This document shows, in pieces, positions 22,554 to 35,310 of a DNA stretch of 64,000 nucleotides. The DNA comes from Adineta ricciae (taxonomy: Eukaryota > Rotifera > Eurotatoria > Adinetida > Adinetidae): positions 62,001-126,000 of the forward strand of contig CAJNOJ010000232.1 in assembly GCA_905250025.1 (NCBI GenBank). Reading direction: 5' to 3'. Numbering within the stretch: the first letter of the stretch is position 1; each line of letters opens with the position of its first letter. Under the pieces are notes generated by a model. The model was not told the DNA's origin. It saw nothing but the letters and a program-made list of their open reading frames with translations, and did not search any database. Both the position numbers and the translations under genes were made by a program.

Positions 22554-25500
22554 ATGTCAGCAACAACAGCATCGCTACGAAACCTAAAGCCCAATTTAGT
22601 AACTGGGAATAGTCTACATAATATGACAGCAAATGAAAATGAAACAAAATCAACTCGATTCTATTCGAAAAAACCTTCGAGCGCAAACAACATTTCGCAA
22701 GAGTACGCATCAACAAACGGTTCCAATCATCATTTAAAGAAACGCAACGTCTTATCTCATCATCGTTATTTTCAAAAGTCTATACCCGAATGTCCTACAC
22801 CGGCGAATCCAGATCAACAACAACAGAATGGACACGATTCAAATCAACCGGTACGGAAGATGTTGCCACATTCTTCGTCGTCACCGATTGTTTTTCATGC
22901 AATTGCACCCGCTCCGTTATCGGAAGATGTTGCTCAAGAACCAAAGGTATCTTTGAAGAAGAGGAGGAGAAAAGTAGAGCAAAGATCCCTGTAGGACTTC
23001 TTATACTTACTTCTCTCCCATTATAAAATCTATATATATATCTTGAGAACCATCGTATTCTAATTCAACATGGAAATTTGTTTTCACTTCTTATATATAT
23101 TATTAGATAAAAGTATCCCGATGTAAATGAGAAAAACTATTTTTGTGCTTCATTATAGTCTCATCATGAACCGATGTCTGACTCAAGTCGTCGCATAGCA
23201 AATGTTCTGGCACATACTCGGATAAAAACAATGTCGAATGTAGTATCAAGCTGTTCAGATGAAGAAGGAGAATCCAGTATTCATCGCTCATCGAATCAAT
23301 CATCATCATCGTCGTCGTCATCGTCGTCGATCGATACGGACGCTGATGAATCCGATCCTGAAACTAATAATGATTCCAGTAAACATATAAACAAATCTCG
23401 TCGTTTTCAAAAAACACGAAAAACTAGTTTTTCATCATTGAATAACAATCACACCCCGCCTGTATCACGAACAAACGTACGTAAAGACGATCACCAACCG
23501 CAACATCATCCTCGATCGAGTTCCAACGACGAAGACAACACTGAAATCAATGGAATTAATGACGAAATGATCTTGAACAATCGACGAGTGAAACTACTTT
23601 CGTTAAAAAAGCGTGATCATATAACGACGACAACAACAACAGATGACGATACAATCAGACACCATCGATATCATCCGTTAGATAATCTGGAAAACAGTGC
23701 GAAAGATTTACCATCAGAATCGAATGGATCATCACCATTGACAACCAATGTCGTCCCGATCAATCCGAGTGCAACGCGAAAAGGAACTCGTTTTCAAGTG
23801 AAATCTGTACGAAAATCTCAACAAAATGTTCTGTTAGCAAATGCTGCTGCAGCGAAATCGTCGAACGACGATGATTGTTCAACATCCAAACAACAACGAA
23901 CAAAAGTGTCGTCAAAAATATTATTAAGCGGACGTCTAAATACGAATACACCGACCACTGATGGAGAAACTTCGACAACTAACACTGATAATCTTGCTAA
24001 TGGTACCGCGTCGACATTAAAACCTGCTAAACATAGTAGTATGACGAACGGAAATGGACATCATCGCGTTCGTTTCCATGTAACACAACACAGAAAACAT
24101 GAATCACCTGTTGAGGAAGAGAAAGTACCTGCTCCAATAACGCCTTCACCGGCACCAGCGCCGCCATCATCAGCTGCATCTGCACAAGGAGAAGTAAGTC
24201 CGACTCTAAGGTAATATCGACTTTTCAAAGTATTGATTTTCGTAGGATGAAGAAGAAGAAGAAGCTGTTGCTAAAAGTCCTGATAATCGTTTTATTAAAT
24301 ATGCAAAAGAAATCGGTCGTGGTGCATTCAAAACTGTCTATCGTGGTTTAGATACTGAAACAAGTGTTGCTGTTGCCTGGTGCGAATTACAGGTAAGAGT
24401 AGAAGAATCTTATTGATTAAAATGACAACTTTCGATTTGTAGGAATTCGCACAATTTGACCGACATGAACGGGCACGTTTTAAAGAAGAGGCTGAGATGT
24501 TAAAGAAACTGCAACATCAAAATATCGTTCGTTTCTATGACTTTTGGGAAGAAACAAATCCTCGAACAAACAAGAAAGTGATTATACTTGTCACCGAATT
24601 AATGACATCAGGTTCATTAAAAGGGTAAGAAAACAAAATATTGATTGACGTTCTCAATTGAATTTGCTTGTTCGATTAGGTATATTCGAAATTTTAAAGG
24701 ACAAAAAGAAGAAAAACGTATTAATGTGATGAAAAAATGGTGTCGACAAATTCTCAAAGGACTCGCTTATTTACACAGTCGAAATCCTCCTGTTATCCAT
24801 AGAGATTTGAAATGTGACAACGTGTTCATATCAAGCACAACCGGTTGTGTCAAAATCGGTGACCTCGGCCTAGCAACATTCAAAACTCAAACATTTGCCA
24901 AAAGTATGCGCGGCACAATGGAATTTATGGCACCGGAAATGTTCGATGAAAAATACGATGAATTAGTCGATATTTACTCGTTTGGCTTATGTATGCTAGA
25001 AATGATCACAGGTGAATATCCATACATTGAATGCAAAGGACCAACTGCAGTTATCAAACGTGTGACAGCTGGTTTAAAACCTGATTGTTATTATAAAGTT
25101 GAGAGCGAGGATGTTCGGGAAGTCATCGATTGTTGTATACGAACGAAGAAAGAAGAACGATTGTCGGTGCAGGATTTACTACAACATTCATTCTTTCTTG
25201 ATGATAATGGCTTACGGATCGATTTAGTACGGGATTCATCGGATGATTCGGCTGTGGCAATAAAGAGTGATATGATTGATTTGAAATTGAAAATTGTCGA
25301 TAAAACTAAACGGAAAGCTTTGTATGCGGAGAAGAAAGTGACAACAACGGTTTTCGAAGCGATACTGTTTCCATATAATCTTCTCACTGATACACCAGAA
25401 CAAATCGCTGATGAGTTAATTGGCAAAAACTATATTTTTGACGAAGACAAAAAGTTCGTTATACAATCAATCAAAGATCGTGTTCGAGCATTGAATTACG

Positions 25501-27223
25501 AACTTATTGATCGAAAGGCTGGTGTCTTCTCAGAAAATGGAAAACCAACAATCAATCAAACACCACAACCGCCGGTTATCATGCAGCAACAGCAAACGAC
25601 GCCAATAATTCCTGTAGCCCAACCACCTAATTTTACGCAAGCACCTACTCTGGTCCAACAAACGCCTATTGAACAACAGCAACCACCCGCACCACCTCAG
25701 CAGCAACATATAGTCAAGCCAGTTGTGCAAACTGAACCAACGCCAATCGCTCAGGTGCCTGAACTTAGCCCGAGTGTACCAGGTTCAGCTGTCAGTCTCG
25801 AAGAACTAGAAGCAGCATTGAAGAAAACGTTTACAAAAAATAATACTGTCAATTCCAATGCAGCTTCGAATCCTGTGACTGAAACTAGTGAAGTCGCAGC
25901 ACCTTTGATCAATCAAGAAGATCCGTTGATAGTAAAACCAATAACCAATACAAATATTCTTGAGCAGCAACCAATTGAAGAGCCTACTGTACCAGTGACT
26001 ACTGAACCTTTATCAAGTAAGTGACATGCTCATTTACTGAATTTCACAATGATCGAATATTTGTTACTTTCTTTTTTCCTCCTAGATAATATACAACCAT
26101 CAACATCGACGATATTACAATCTCAATCTCAACCAACGACAATGTTGACGAATCAACAACAGCAGATGCTTCAAAATTCTCATCTTCTATCACAACCTTC
26201 TCAAAGTTATTCGTTTTCAACCGTATCTCCTCCTCCTCCTCCTCCTCAACATTTGATCGCTACTCCTATACCTAATGATTCTATTAAATCAATAGTAACA
26301 CCTTCAACAACTTCAACACCTCCAACAACAGAAACGACTGAAAATAATCATATATCGATATCACCGTCAACTACACCCTTAACTCTTCCACACACGAGCG
26401 AAGCTGTTCAACCTTCGATTCCGTCAGATACTCAGCCACAAGTAACATCTCATAAATTCGTCGTTCACTTGTATTTTAGAAAAATACTTTCTTCTTTAAG
26501 GTATCAGGTAGCCTACAACAACTCGAAGTTCTCCTGATGAATACATTCAAAAAACCGAATAAAGCGACTGGAACAGCACACAGCAGTGACGGAGAAGCAG
26601 CTACGACAAATACTCAACCTATAAACTCCGTTTCCACATTAACAAACGAAGACAAAAATGAAGTTGAGACCATGTCTATTGATTCATCATCCTTACTCGC
26701 CGAGGATAAAAAACGTCCAATAAATGATGTATCGAATACATCTACACAATCATCTCAACAAACAATCAAACTTTCCCAACAGCTATCCGAATCCACACAT
26801 TTCGATCCATTAATCTCAACTGATAGTGGTAATCTACAAGAATTAGAAACTCTTTTGAAAAGTACATTTCAAAAAGCGCCTCCCAACGATGAAATGCTCA
26901 CAATCTCTCCACAGGTCTCCACAAGCACTGACGACCTAACTGAGTTGAAATCATTGATTATGGACATGAGTAGAAACTTATTAACTAAAATGAATATCAT
27001 CGAAACTAAAATCGACGAACATTGTACTCAAACACGAAAGATCAATCATACGATAACCAGCACAATCTTACCATCGTTAATGGATCTTACAGATATCATT
27101 CAAGAAACATCTGCGACATCGAATCTTGACGTTCGAGTGAAAAGCAAATTAGAAAATATCCAAACACGTATTCGCTCTACGCAGCAGCAACAAAATGATA
27201 TGAAAGATCTAATGGATATTTGA
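22554..27223 (+). CDS. WNK: WNK-family serine/threonine kinase
   Basis: WNK kinases sense chloride and cell volume and activate SPAK/OSR1, which control cation-chloride cotransporters. Seven exons (22554-22946, 23159-24193, 24246-24392, 24443-24624, 24680-26016, 26086-26441, 26501-27223) give 1390 residues. An in-frame TAG 9 nt upstream fixes the start. The kinase domain covers about residues 493-755. The WNK signature is present: Lys504 in the glycine loop ([11 protein letters not shown]) supplies the catalytic lysine, and Cys521 (VAWCEL) replaces the usual one. HRDLKCDN and GDLGLA are intact. The T-loop reads [14 protein letters not shown] with Ser661 at the WNK1 Ser382 position; the usual GTPEF is GTMEF. 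A PF2/CCT-like domain follows ([24 protein letters not shown]). Two RFxV motifs, RFQV (342-345) and RFHV (436-439), lie before the kinase. The tail is Gln/Pro/Thr-rich with three repeated LExLExxL-type helices (near 25797, 26513 and 26836). Confidence 0.95.
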
Positions 27224-27587
27224 TTATCTCGTTCTTTCTTTTTTCATTTCAATCCATGTGTTTACAACTTTGTCTTGTTTTCATGAAATTCACATGTACA
27301 GTTTCTCGTTTCTCGTTTCTCGTTTCTTGTTCTTGTTCTCTATCTTTAATCTTACAATCATTGTCATATCAGACATATATGTGCGTATGAGATCAATGAT
27401 AAAATCCATAAAACCAACACACTACGCTTTCTATAAATGAAATTCATCTATCGCAACGTCTGAATAGCTGATTCACATTTGAGAAGAATAAAAAAAGACG
27501 AAGAATTACGTGAGATATGCTTTTATTACAGTTGCTTTCATCGAAAAATAAACGTATATCGAAATTGTACAACATTGTTTGGAAAGA
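27224..27587. other. Convergent 3' region, WNK / RNASEH1
   Basis: 364 bp between two stop codons on opposite strands. It holds the two 3'UTRs; there is a short TTTCTCG tandem near 27301-27327. No coding sign. Confidence 0.6.
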
Positions 27588-28711
27588 TTAGTACTTTTGA
27601 GCACCGGCCTTTGCTAAGCGATCTGCTTCATCATTACCTTTATTTGATGAATGACCTGGTACATATGTCTAGATGGGAAAACTAACGAAGTTGATATTTT
27701 AGTTGGAATTCATAGAATTACCCATTTGATTTGAAGTTTTGCTTGGAGTTCATCGATTTTCATCATTAAATCCCGATTCATTACTGGTTTCGAATCGGTC
27801 TTCTTGATCCAATTCGATCGTTTCCATCCTGGTATCCATTGTGTCGCAGCTAGATTATTCGATTCATAACAACATCAATAGATTGTCAATAATCGACCTA
27901 CATTGTATCGTATATTTACTATCAGTACGGATTTCTAGATGAGTTATTTCATTTTCTATCGCAATTTCCATTGCACTTATTGCAGCCTGAAGAAGACGAT
28001 AAAAGATGTTCGATGTACATCTAAAACATTCTCATACGGTGAGTTCAGCTCGTTGATTTGTCTGATCTCCTTGCAATCGTTCACTTCGATTCCTATGAAA
28101 ATATTCTCAATACAATGCATTAATAATCAAAATTGTTGATTTACCATGGATGGTCATCATCCCAATAAATTCCATATCCAGCTCGAGATGTGATTTGCCC
28201 GTTACCAAAACAACATCCATCGGAATAGACCACTCGATATTCTTCTAGTGCGGATGAATGTGAAACCCAGTGAAATTCGTTTTTCTGTTTTTACTTTCAT
28301 CAAGATTTGTATCGATCACAGTTAGTTTTTCAAAGGATGAAACGGCTTTTTCAGCCGAGAATTTTCTGATCGAATCTTTCAATAAATCTGCCGGAACGTT
28401 GTTCGCTATTTTTGACTTCTTCGTTGGACTTTTCATTTCAGTTGTTCTCTGTACTCCACTTTTTCGGTCGACAAAATCTTGAGCTTCACCATATGTATCA
28501 AACTTCTTATATTGTGCTAAAATGATATTCTTGCATCAGTACATTTTCTCTCAGAAATAAACATTGCAAACCTCCACTGAATCCATTCACTTGTTTCTGA
28601 CATTCAGGCCTGAAATGATAAAAACGAAATTCATTAATGAAACACCTTTTCGACTGACCAAGTATTGTAGATTCCGGGTTTTTTGCCCTGTCGTACAGCG
28701 TAGAAGGGCAT
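27588..28711 (-). CDS. RNASEH1: Ribonuclease H1
   Basis: RNase H1 cuts the RNA strand of RNA-DNA hybrids in nucleus and mitochondria. The N-terminal hybrid-binding domain is clear: MPFYAVRQGKKPGIYNTW, ECQKQVNGF and QYKKFDTYGEAQDFV. After a Lys/Ser linker, the catalytic domain starts at YRVVYSDGCCFGNG. All four acidic residues are visible: Asp in YSDG, Glu in QRAELTAAI, Asp in RTDSKY and Asp in GNDEADRLA; VPGHS is also present. The total is about 270 residues (human 286) in several exons with introns near 50 bp. The ATG at 28711 sits exactly at the domain start, so a mitochondrial presequence, if any, would come from an upstream exon (the frame remains open upstream). The first intron, near 28620-28660, is not firmly placed. 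Head-to-head with GGNBP2. Confidence 0.92.
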
Positions 28712-28915
28712 TTGGCGAAGAATCAGTGACAAAAACAGTTTTCCGTTAGCTATGCAGGAGGAAAAAAATGATTTATCGTATCGATAGAGTGAGAAATGAA
28801 GGCTGAATGGTTGATATCGTCCAATCACGTCTCAGCTGATGACGCATCTATTGAAAGATTGAAAAGAAACTTGTTTTTCTGGTGAGCTGTGTCTAATTGT
28901 GATTTGAATCAGCCG
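28712..28915. promoter_or_regulatory. Compact divergent promoter, RNASEH1 / GGNBP2
   Basis: 204 bp between head-to-head start codons. It ends in an acceptor-like ATTTGAATCAG three bases before the GGNBP2 ATG, suggesting a trans-spliced or intron-bearing leader. Confidence 0.45.
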
Positions 28916-31582
28916 ATGTCATCACCGAAACTGTCGATCCGACTTGTAGCCGTTTGTCAAAAAGAACAAATAAATTCATTCGATAAACGGCAAATTCCAA
29001 TCAATATCGATGAGAATCTTGTTGTAAGTTGAAAATCTCTCCGAGTGATATACTCTTGTTTTTTTTTTGTCAATTAGATGAAACTTCAAATTGACGATTT
29101 GTGTCTTCAATATGATCAGCAATCGTGGAAGAACGCAACTAAAACCTATTCAACATTTCTTCAAGAATATCAAAAACTAACTCAGGAAGAATTACATGGA
29201 GCTCTGTGTGTATCGATAGGTCAAATCAAAGAGTACATTCGACATTGTGTGCCATGTGTTGGCTGTCGAACGAGGTCTCCAATCTTCTTTCTTGTACTCG
29301 TTTCAATTCAGAGATTGTTTTTAGTATTGAAAATTTTATCAAATCGTTGATCGAACACCACCATCCAGGACTCGAACCTCTTCATATCAATGACCAAGGA
29401 TTAATCACAATCAAAAGCACGTACACATCGGATTCGAAGAATATCTATACGCTATTTCATGTTCACGGGTATGAGAAGAGATGAAGATGATTGAGTTTGA
29501 AATGTTTGTTTAGATCGAAATTGAAGTCAATCGTTGAAAACATTCCGAAATCCAAGAAGAATCGTCGATGTAATATACATCTATTAGATAAAGCTCGATC
29601 AATCAAGTACAACTTTCTTTTCGTCTATTGATTTGCAACAGAGGACCGATTTTTAGTGATTGGGAGATTGTTTGGGATACGATGAATGATGAATGTCGAG
29701 AAGAAATTACTCTAGTCGAAACTGAGTGTTTACTTGGCATATTAGAAAACTATTTATGTAAACACAAGTATAAAACCAAGTCAAGGGTATCATTCAATCG
29801 GTTCTATACTATTTCTCTTATCTAGGTTTTGTATGGAATGCAAATTGAAAGTCTTAGAAGCTTATGATCTCTTGATGGGTGATGTTGATTATCGGCAAAA
29901 GGAGAAAAAAGGATTTTGTCCCGCCCTGTATGAAGGTAAGATCAACTAATAATGTGACTGTAGTTCATGTGCGTCTTTTAGGTTTACGACCGTGCGCTAA
30001 CGAGAAACATATTCATGTCGATCCAAAGAGAGACTTGCTTAGTCATTTAATATCCCGTGCTCAATCAGAAATTCACGATAGTTTGCGTGAACGTCATGCG
30101 AAAACTTTAGACATCGCTCAAGAAGAAATCCTGACATGTATTGGAATCTATCTATTCGAACGTTTCGACAAAATTTATCGAGCATTACGTTCCGAGGAAC
30201 AGACATGGCAATTGTTGTTTTATATTACAATCGACTGTCTGAGATTAAGTAAGACGAACGCTTGTTTTGGATCTGTTGTCGAGTGATCGAATTTAGATTT
30301 TGAAAAGGCTGTTGATCGGACACAGGATTTACAGACAACATTGAAAAATCTGTGTGAAGAATTGTGTGAAACTGAAGAAATTAAAACACAAAAGAAACAA
30401 TCGAAGCATTCGAAACGAAAATCTCGACGCGAGAACAAAACTGATCAAGTAAATTTCGTGAAATCTTTTTCGTGAAGTAGATCCGAATTTCCTGTTTCAT
30501 TTTAGCACAAGTCTCATGAACAGAAAGTCGAACTCGAGCCAACCGACTGCTACTGTTCCTGTACATGTCATAAGTGCCTTCAACGATCAAATTCCTTTTT
30601 AATGGCATCGACAGATATACCATCGATACCATTAGGAAAATCTCAGTCATGTCTATTATCGTTGCTCCGGACGCCCGAAGCGAGTGCAAAGTCAGAACCT
30701 GTGAATACTCCTGAACAAAACCTATCGATGTCAAGCTCGTTAGAACCAGTTTTTTCATCGATTTCAACAAGAGGATGTGTTTGTAATAAAAAACTTGCTA
30801 GTAGGAAGAAAACCTTTCATGAAAGAATGTTCTTATTGATTTATCTTCGAAGATGCTTTGTGTGATGAAATTCCAATCTTGGTATGTAGCCGCTGTACGA
30901 GTGTACGAACTGATCTTGGATATTCTTCCGATACGTCCAAAGAAACAACTTCAGATTTCAACGATCGGGTTGGCTCTTCTATTTTAGGACAAGACGATGC
31001 GTTTTCACTAAGTCCGTACGAAAGTAAAGGGAAAAACTTGATTTCACTCTTACATGATCTGATTCTCTGTTCCAAAAAGAAGATGATAGTGATACGTCGA
31101 CTTCATCTGACCATTCCATTCTGTCGAGTAGTTCAAGCAGTGACACTTTGTCAAGTGAGTCTTTTTTTTCTTCTTCTATTCAACAATGACTGCGAATTGT
31201 ATCGAACTAGATCATGAAAAGCTAATTGAACTATGTGATACAAATCGAACATGTAAATTAAAAGTAATGTTATATTATTCTGCTTCTCTTCGACCTGTAC
31301 TTGTGTTTCTCTAGTTACAATTATGTGATGAACATCCATTTTTTCATATGGATTTGAAAGAAACTTGGGTACGATTCACTTTCTGTTAGACCCGAATAGT
31401 ATTTTTCATTTCAGGATGACATTTCTCAATCGAATATTGAGAATGAAGTCTATATATCCGATGTTGATCTTTCTCAATTCTTCTTACTCAATCCAAACTT
31501 CGATAGTAAACGTAGACAACTAGGCGAAGTATTGGAGAACAATTTCCAGCGCTGGAGACAATGTTCAGCATATAAAAATTGA
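28916..31582 (+). CDS. GGNBP2: Gametogenetin-binding protein 2 homologue
   Basis: GGNBP2 (ZNF403) is a conserved animal protein linked to gametogenesis and tumour suppression; its biochemical role is not firmly known. Many short exons give about 650 residues (human 697). Colinear matches include RLVAVCQKEQ, FDKRQIPINIDENLV, CVPCVGCR, LEPLHINDQGLITI, IYTLFHVHGSKLKSI, VENIPKSKKNRRCNIH, HKFCMECKLKVLEAYD, ERHAKTLDIAQEEILTC, EEQTWQLLFYITIDCLRL and a Lys/Arg-rich KHSKRKSRREN block. The Cys-rich centre (CYCSCTCHKCL) and the C-terminal NEVYISDVDLSQFFLLNPNF, matching human EEIFISQDEIQSFMANNQSF, complete it. The conserved Cys/His pattern suggests metal binding. The middle Ser-rich region (30600-31260) is poorly conserved and its exon limits are approximate. 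Confidence 0.93.
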
Positions 31583-33499
31583 ACACAAGAAGATTATGAG
31601 ACTTTTATTTCTTCAATCTTCCAATTCTATGCGTGTATTTTTTCAATCGTTGATTTACTGTTGTTTGAATACTTTTAAAAAAGTTTTATTTTCTGTTATG
31701 ACTTAGATGAACTAAGTTAATCATAAAATAAACGATTCCATTGGAACACTTTGTGTTGAGACGCAAACTCTAGGTGAATAATTTTAAAGGAAAAAGTTCG
31801 TTTCTCATATCATAATTGTCAAACTTCAATTGACCTGATTCATGTAACTAGTTGACGAATGCAAACGTCGATTTGAATCTGTTATTTAAATAAAAATTTC
31901 TCACTGATTCGAAACACATTTGCTTTCATAAGTCGGACTCTTTTGTTCTCTGCGACATATCAACAATTATCATTATTTGTACATGATAACCATGAAGTTT
32001 CACCTACATTCTTTAATATAATATTCGTCTAAATGAGTAAAACATTGCAACATTTCGTTCTCTCGCTTTCTTCCACCAACCAGAAATAATTATTCAATTA
32101 GCAATTCGAAAGAAAACTGACAAACTTGTTACGTATGAACAGACCTTTCTCTTCTTGTTTGCTATACAGGCGAAATTGTAACAAATTATTCAAGTCTTAT
32201 ATTAAGTAACAATCGAAATTGTTCTTGTTACCTATGTTATCAATAATGAAGAATTTTCTTAATTAGAAATAATGATATGAGAAATCAATAATAATGAGTT
32301 CGATTCGCTGAGAGAGAGAAGCAAACGAACTTATTTGACATTGCATATCTGCAGCAATTACATCGTTTTGTCCATTATGCACTCTCTCTTTTGCGTTTTT
32401 TTGCAATTGATTTTTTTCTTGGATACTTCAACAATACTTTCGTTTGTTCGTCTACATTTACCAACAATTAGATGAACATCTCTTGAAATGTATTCAAATA
32501 CTTGATCAAGTGTTTTTCAAATCGATGTTCATGTCGGCAAAGAAAAGTTCTCCTTTCATTCGCTAAACTAATCAATTGTTGAGCCGAGAGCAAAAGTAAA
32601 CGAAACAAGATCGAACAGTAATTTCGCTCTCGTCTTCTCTGATTAGAAAACTAATAGTTCTAAGAAATGATTTAAAGTTCTGATGAGAGTAAAAGATATT
32701 TTCGGCAAGGTTAGATGATTATTTATTCGATGTCATGTTGTTAACCTTCATCGAAAAGAAAAACGTGCACGACTGGTTGATTCAACAGAATATTCCTGAA
32801 AGACTCAGAATTCAAAAATAAGGAAAAAAACACTTATTGAACGAAATTTTGCTCGATCTAATACGTACAATCGCTCTTAGTTCATCTTGGGCTTCTTTTT
32901 TTCTCTTTCACCTCTCTTATATCAATATCTTCTCCTTCAATAGATATACCATGATTTATCTATGATTAAATATCTCTCATTTCGTTCACATATCCGCACA
33001 ACGTATCATCCCCGATCAATCAATTTCTTTTTTAGCTCGCTTTTCGTTTTCAACCAATATCTATTCTCTCTTTACGCTCATTGGCTTCTCGATCGTAATA
33101 TACCTTTCTATTTAAAAGAAACGAACGAAAGAGAAAATCGTTTATGATTACTACAAACAAGCGCTTTTCTTTTTAAACATTACTGTCACCTAGTCACAAC
33201 GCATCGATACATATTCTTGCTTGGACATATATCTTTCGCCTTCTCTTTTTTTTTCTATTAAATATTTGCAAAACAATTACCGTACAAGAAATTGACAAAC
33301 AGCGAGAAGAGACTTCGTCACCGATTGGTGGAATAGAAAGACAGAGAGGGAGAAAAGGAGAGAAAGAGAGAGAGAGAGAGAAAAAAAGAAGAACACGATC
33401 GATTAGCGACTACATTATTGACTACAGACTGTCAAAAGAAAGTAAGAGTAAGTGAAAGTGAAAGTGAAAAACGACGTAACAACAAAACAACACCGAACA
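31583..33499. other. Intergenic upstream of the eh1-motif gene
   Basis: 1.9 kb of AT-rich DNA without a recognisable exon. A GA-rich run at 33336-33391 lies about 110 bp before the next start codon. Confidence 0.5.
33336..33391 (+). repeat. GA-rich simple repeat
   Basis: Purine-only tract of GAGA and GAAA units just upstream of the eh1-motif gene; GA tracts are common promoter elements in animals, but function here is inferred only from position. Confidence 0.8.
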
Positions 33500-34662
33500 A
33501 TGTACCAACTACCGCACTATTCAGATGCGCTCAAGCAATTTCCCTCGGCTGCACTGACAGCATACTTCGCTTCTGGTGGTGGAAATCCAGGCTCTGGAAA
33601 TCCAATGGCAGCTGCAAGCAATCATCATTCGTTAGCTGCAGCAGCTGCTGCCGCTGCTGCTGTAGTTTCACATAATAATCCATTTTCGATTGATAATATT
33701 CTTGGTACACGTCCACGTTTACCAGTTCATTTATCACCTTATTATGCATCACCATCAGCAAGTACTGCTCAAGCTGCAGCTGATTTCTACTGTAAGTATT
33801 CATTCGTGTTTCGTTTTCTTTTCTCTGTCAACCCATTATTCCTATCTCGAATTATCAATGAACAGTAAAGGTGTTAGAGCGCAAACTTATGATAGATACA
33901 TAGACATATTCTTTCACGTTTTTGCTCTCGCTCCTTTCTCCCGCATACATTTGCTTATATTAAACGTGTTTAATTGTTGGTATGGTCAGTGATTCATTAT
34001 AACTAGATGTTTATTTCCGAATCGTCACCTGTTTTTAGTAATAACGTCAAGTTATTGATGTTATTAGATTGAATAGGACACGAAAAGTTCAAAGAGAATG
34101 ATTGTTCATGTAAACATTCGAANCAACAGATCGATGTAAGTATTCGATGCATCAGTGCTTGTCTTCATCGAAATCATGTACTTGTTAAGGCCGTCGCGAA
34201 ACGCTCGATAAATCTCAACGAACTGACGGCGAAAGTATTGCAACAGGTTCATCAACGCCAAGTGCAAATTCCAGTTCATCACTTAGTAGTGTTGGTCATG
34301 AACCTACAGCAAACAATGATCATTCGTCTTCAACATCACATAATCTCGTTGTCGGTTGTTCGACAACCTCAATTTCTGCTGCAAATAGTACTAGTTCAAG
34401 ATCAGATTTATCACCTGGAATTTCATCAGCACATTCTCCAACGTATGCTCAACAACCGTTAGCTTTAACAACATCGAATACGCGATTGAGTAATGGTAGC
34501 AAAAATAATCATGATGACGATGATGACGATGATGACGATGGTGATGATGATGATGACGATGATCATACCTTTGCTAATCCATCTTCTCGAAAAGAAACTT
34601 TTCCAATCAACCATATTCGTCAACAACAACAATCGCCTGCTGGACCTTATGTCAAATTCTAG
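33500..34662 (+). CDS. Ala/Ser/Asp-rich protein with eh1-like repressor motif, no DNA-binding domain seen
   Basis: Two exons, 33500-33791 and 34190-34662, join in frame (…AADFYC-RRETLDK…) to give 254 residues. Residues 1-97 hold an Ala run and the motif PFSIDNILGTRPRLP. FSIDNIL fits the engrailed-homology-1 (eh1) pattern F-x-I-x-x-I-L, which recruits Groucho/TLE corepressors and sits near the N-terminus of many homeodomain proteins. The second exon is Ser/Thr-rich (GESIATGSSTPSANSSSS), then has an acidic run of Asp codons at about 34511-34564, and ends in QSPAGPYVKF. No homeodomain, T-box or forkhead residues occur in either exon or in the 398-bp intron, which contains one ambiguous base at 34123. 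It is probably a transcriptional regulator that has lost, or never had, its DNA-binding domain. The family is not identified. Confidence 0.65.
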
Positions 34663-35310
34663 ACCACTAAAAAAAGAATATCGTTTTCTTTGCTTTTTTT
34701 TTCTTCGTGTTATTGTTGTGTGTGTGTGTGTGTGTGTATAGTTTTCTGCTAATGCGATTCTTTATTTTCTAGCTTTTTGCCCCTGAACAGTGACATCCTT
34801 CCTGTTGGCAATAAAATTATTCAAAAAAAATTCAACTTTGATTAGTAAAATTAGGGTTTCTTGTTCAAAAGGATGGTTATCACACGTGATCATTGTCTCG
34901 GATCGAACGGAGAGATGATTAAACAGCGAGGAAAATACGACCTGAGGTTATATGATCATTTGTCCTGCTGGGATGAAAACATTGTGTGGAAAGAATTGAT
35001 TGCGTCTATTAATTAACTCGAAATCTGATTTGAAACGAAAGAAGAAAGAGCATAGTGTTCATGGCTGAATGAAACTTTGATTATGGCGGTGTGGAAAAGA
35101 GGAAAAAAAGGGATGTGTGTATGGGAAAGACATTCGACTTTCTCAACTTGTACTTATTTATTAAAGAGATAAAATTGTGTTCAGACTTATTCACGAGTGA
35201 AGGAAAAGTCAAGTGAATCAAGGAATTTAATTGCACTCTAAACTTGCCTTTTCAAATTTATCTTTCTTATGTTCGTGGAATAATCCTGGCATACTGTTCG
35301 ATAAGAAATT
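34663..35310. other. Convergent 3' region
   Basis: About 650 bp between stop codons of opposite genes, with a GT run near 34721-34738 and an AATAAAATT near 34810. No coding sign. Confidence 0.5.

Noticed and set aside
33792-34189. Possible homeodomain exon between the two exons of the eh1 gene
   Set aside because: No WFQNRR-like or helix-3 codons in any frame; candidate middle exons introduce stops at the junction.
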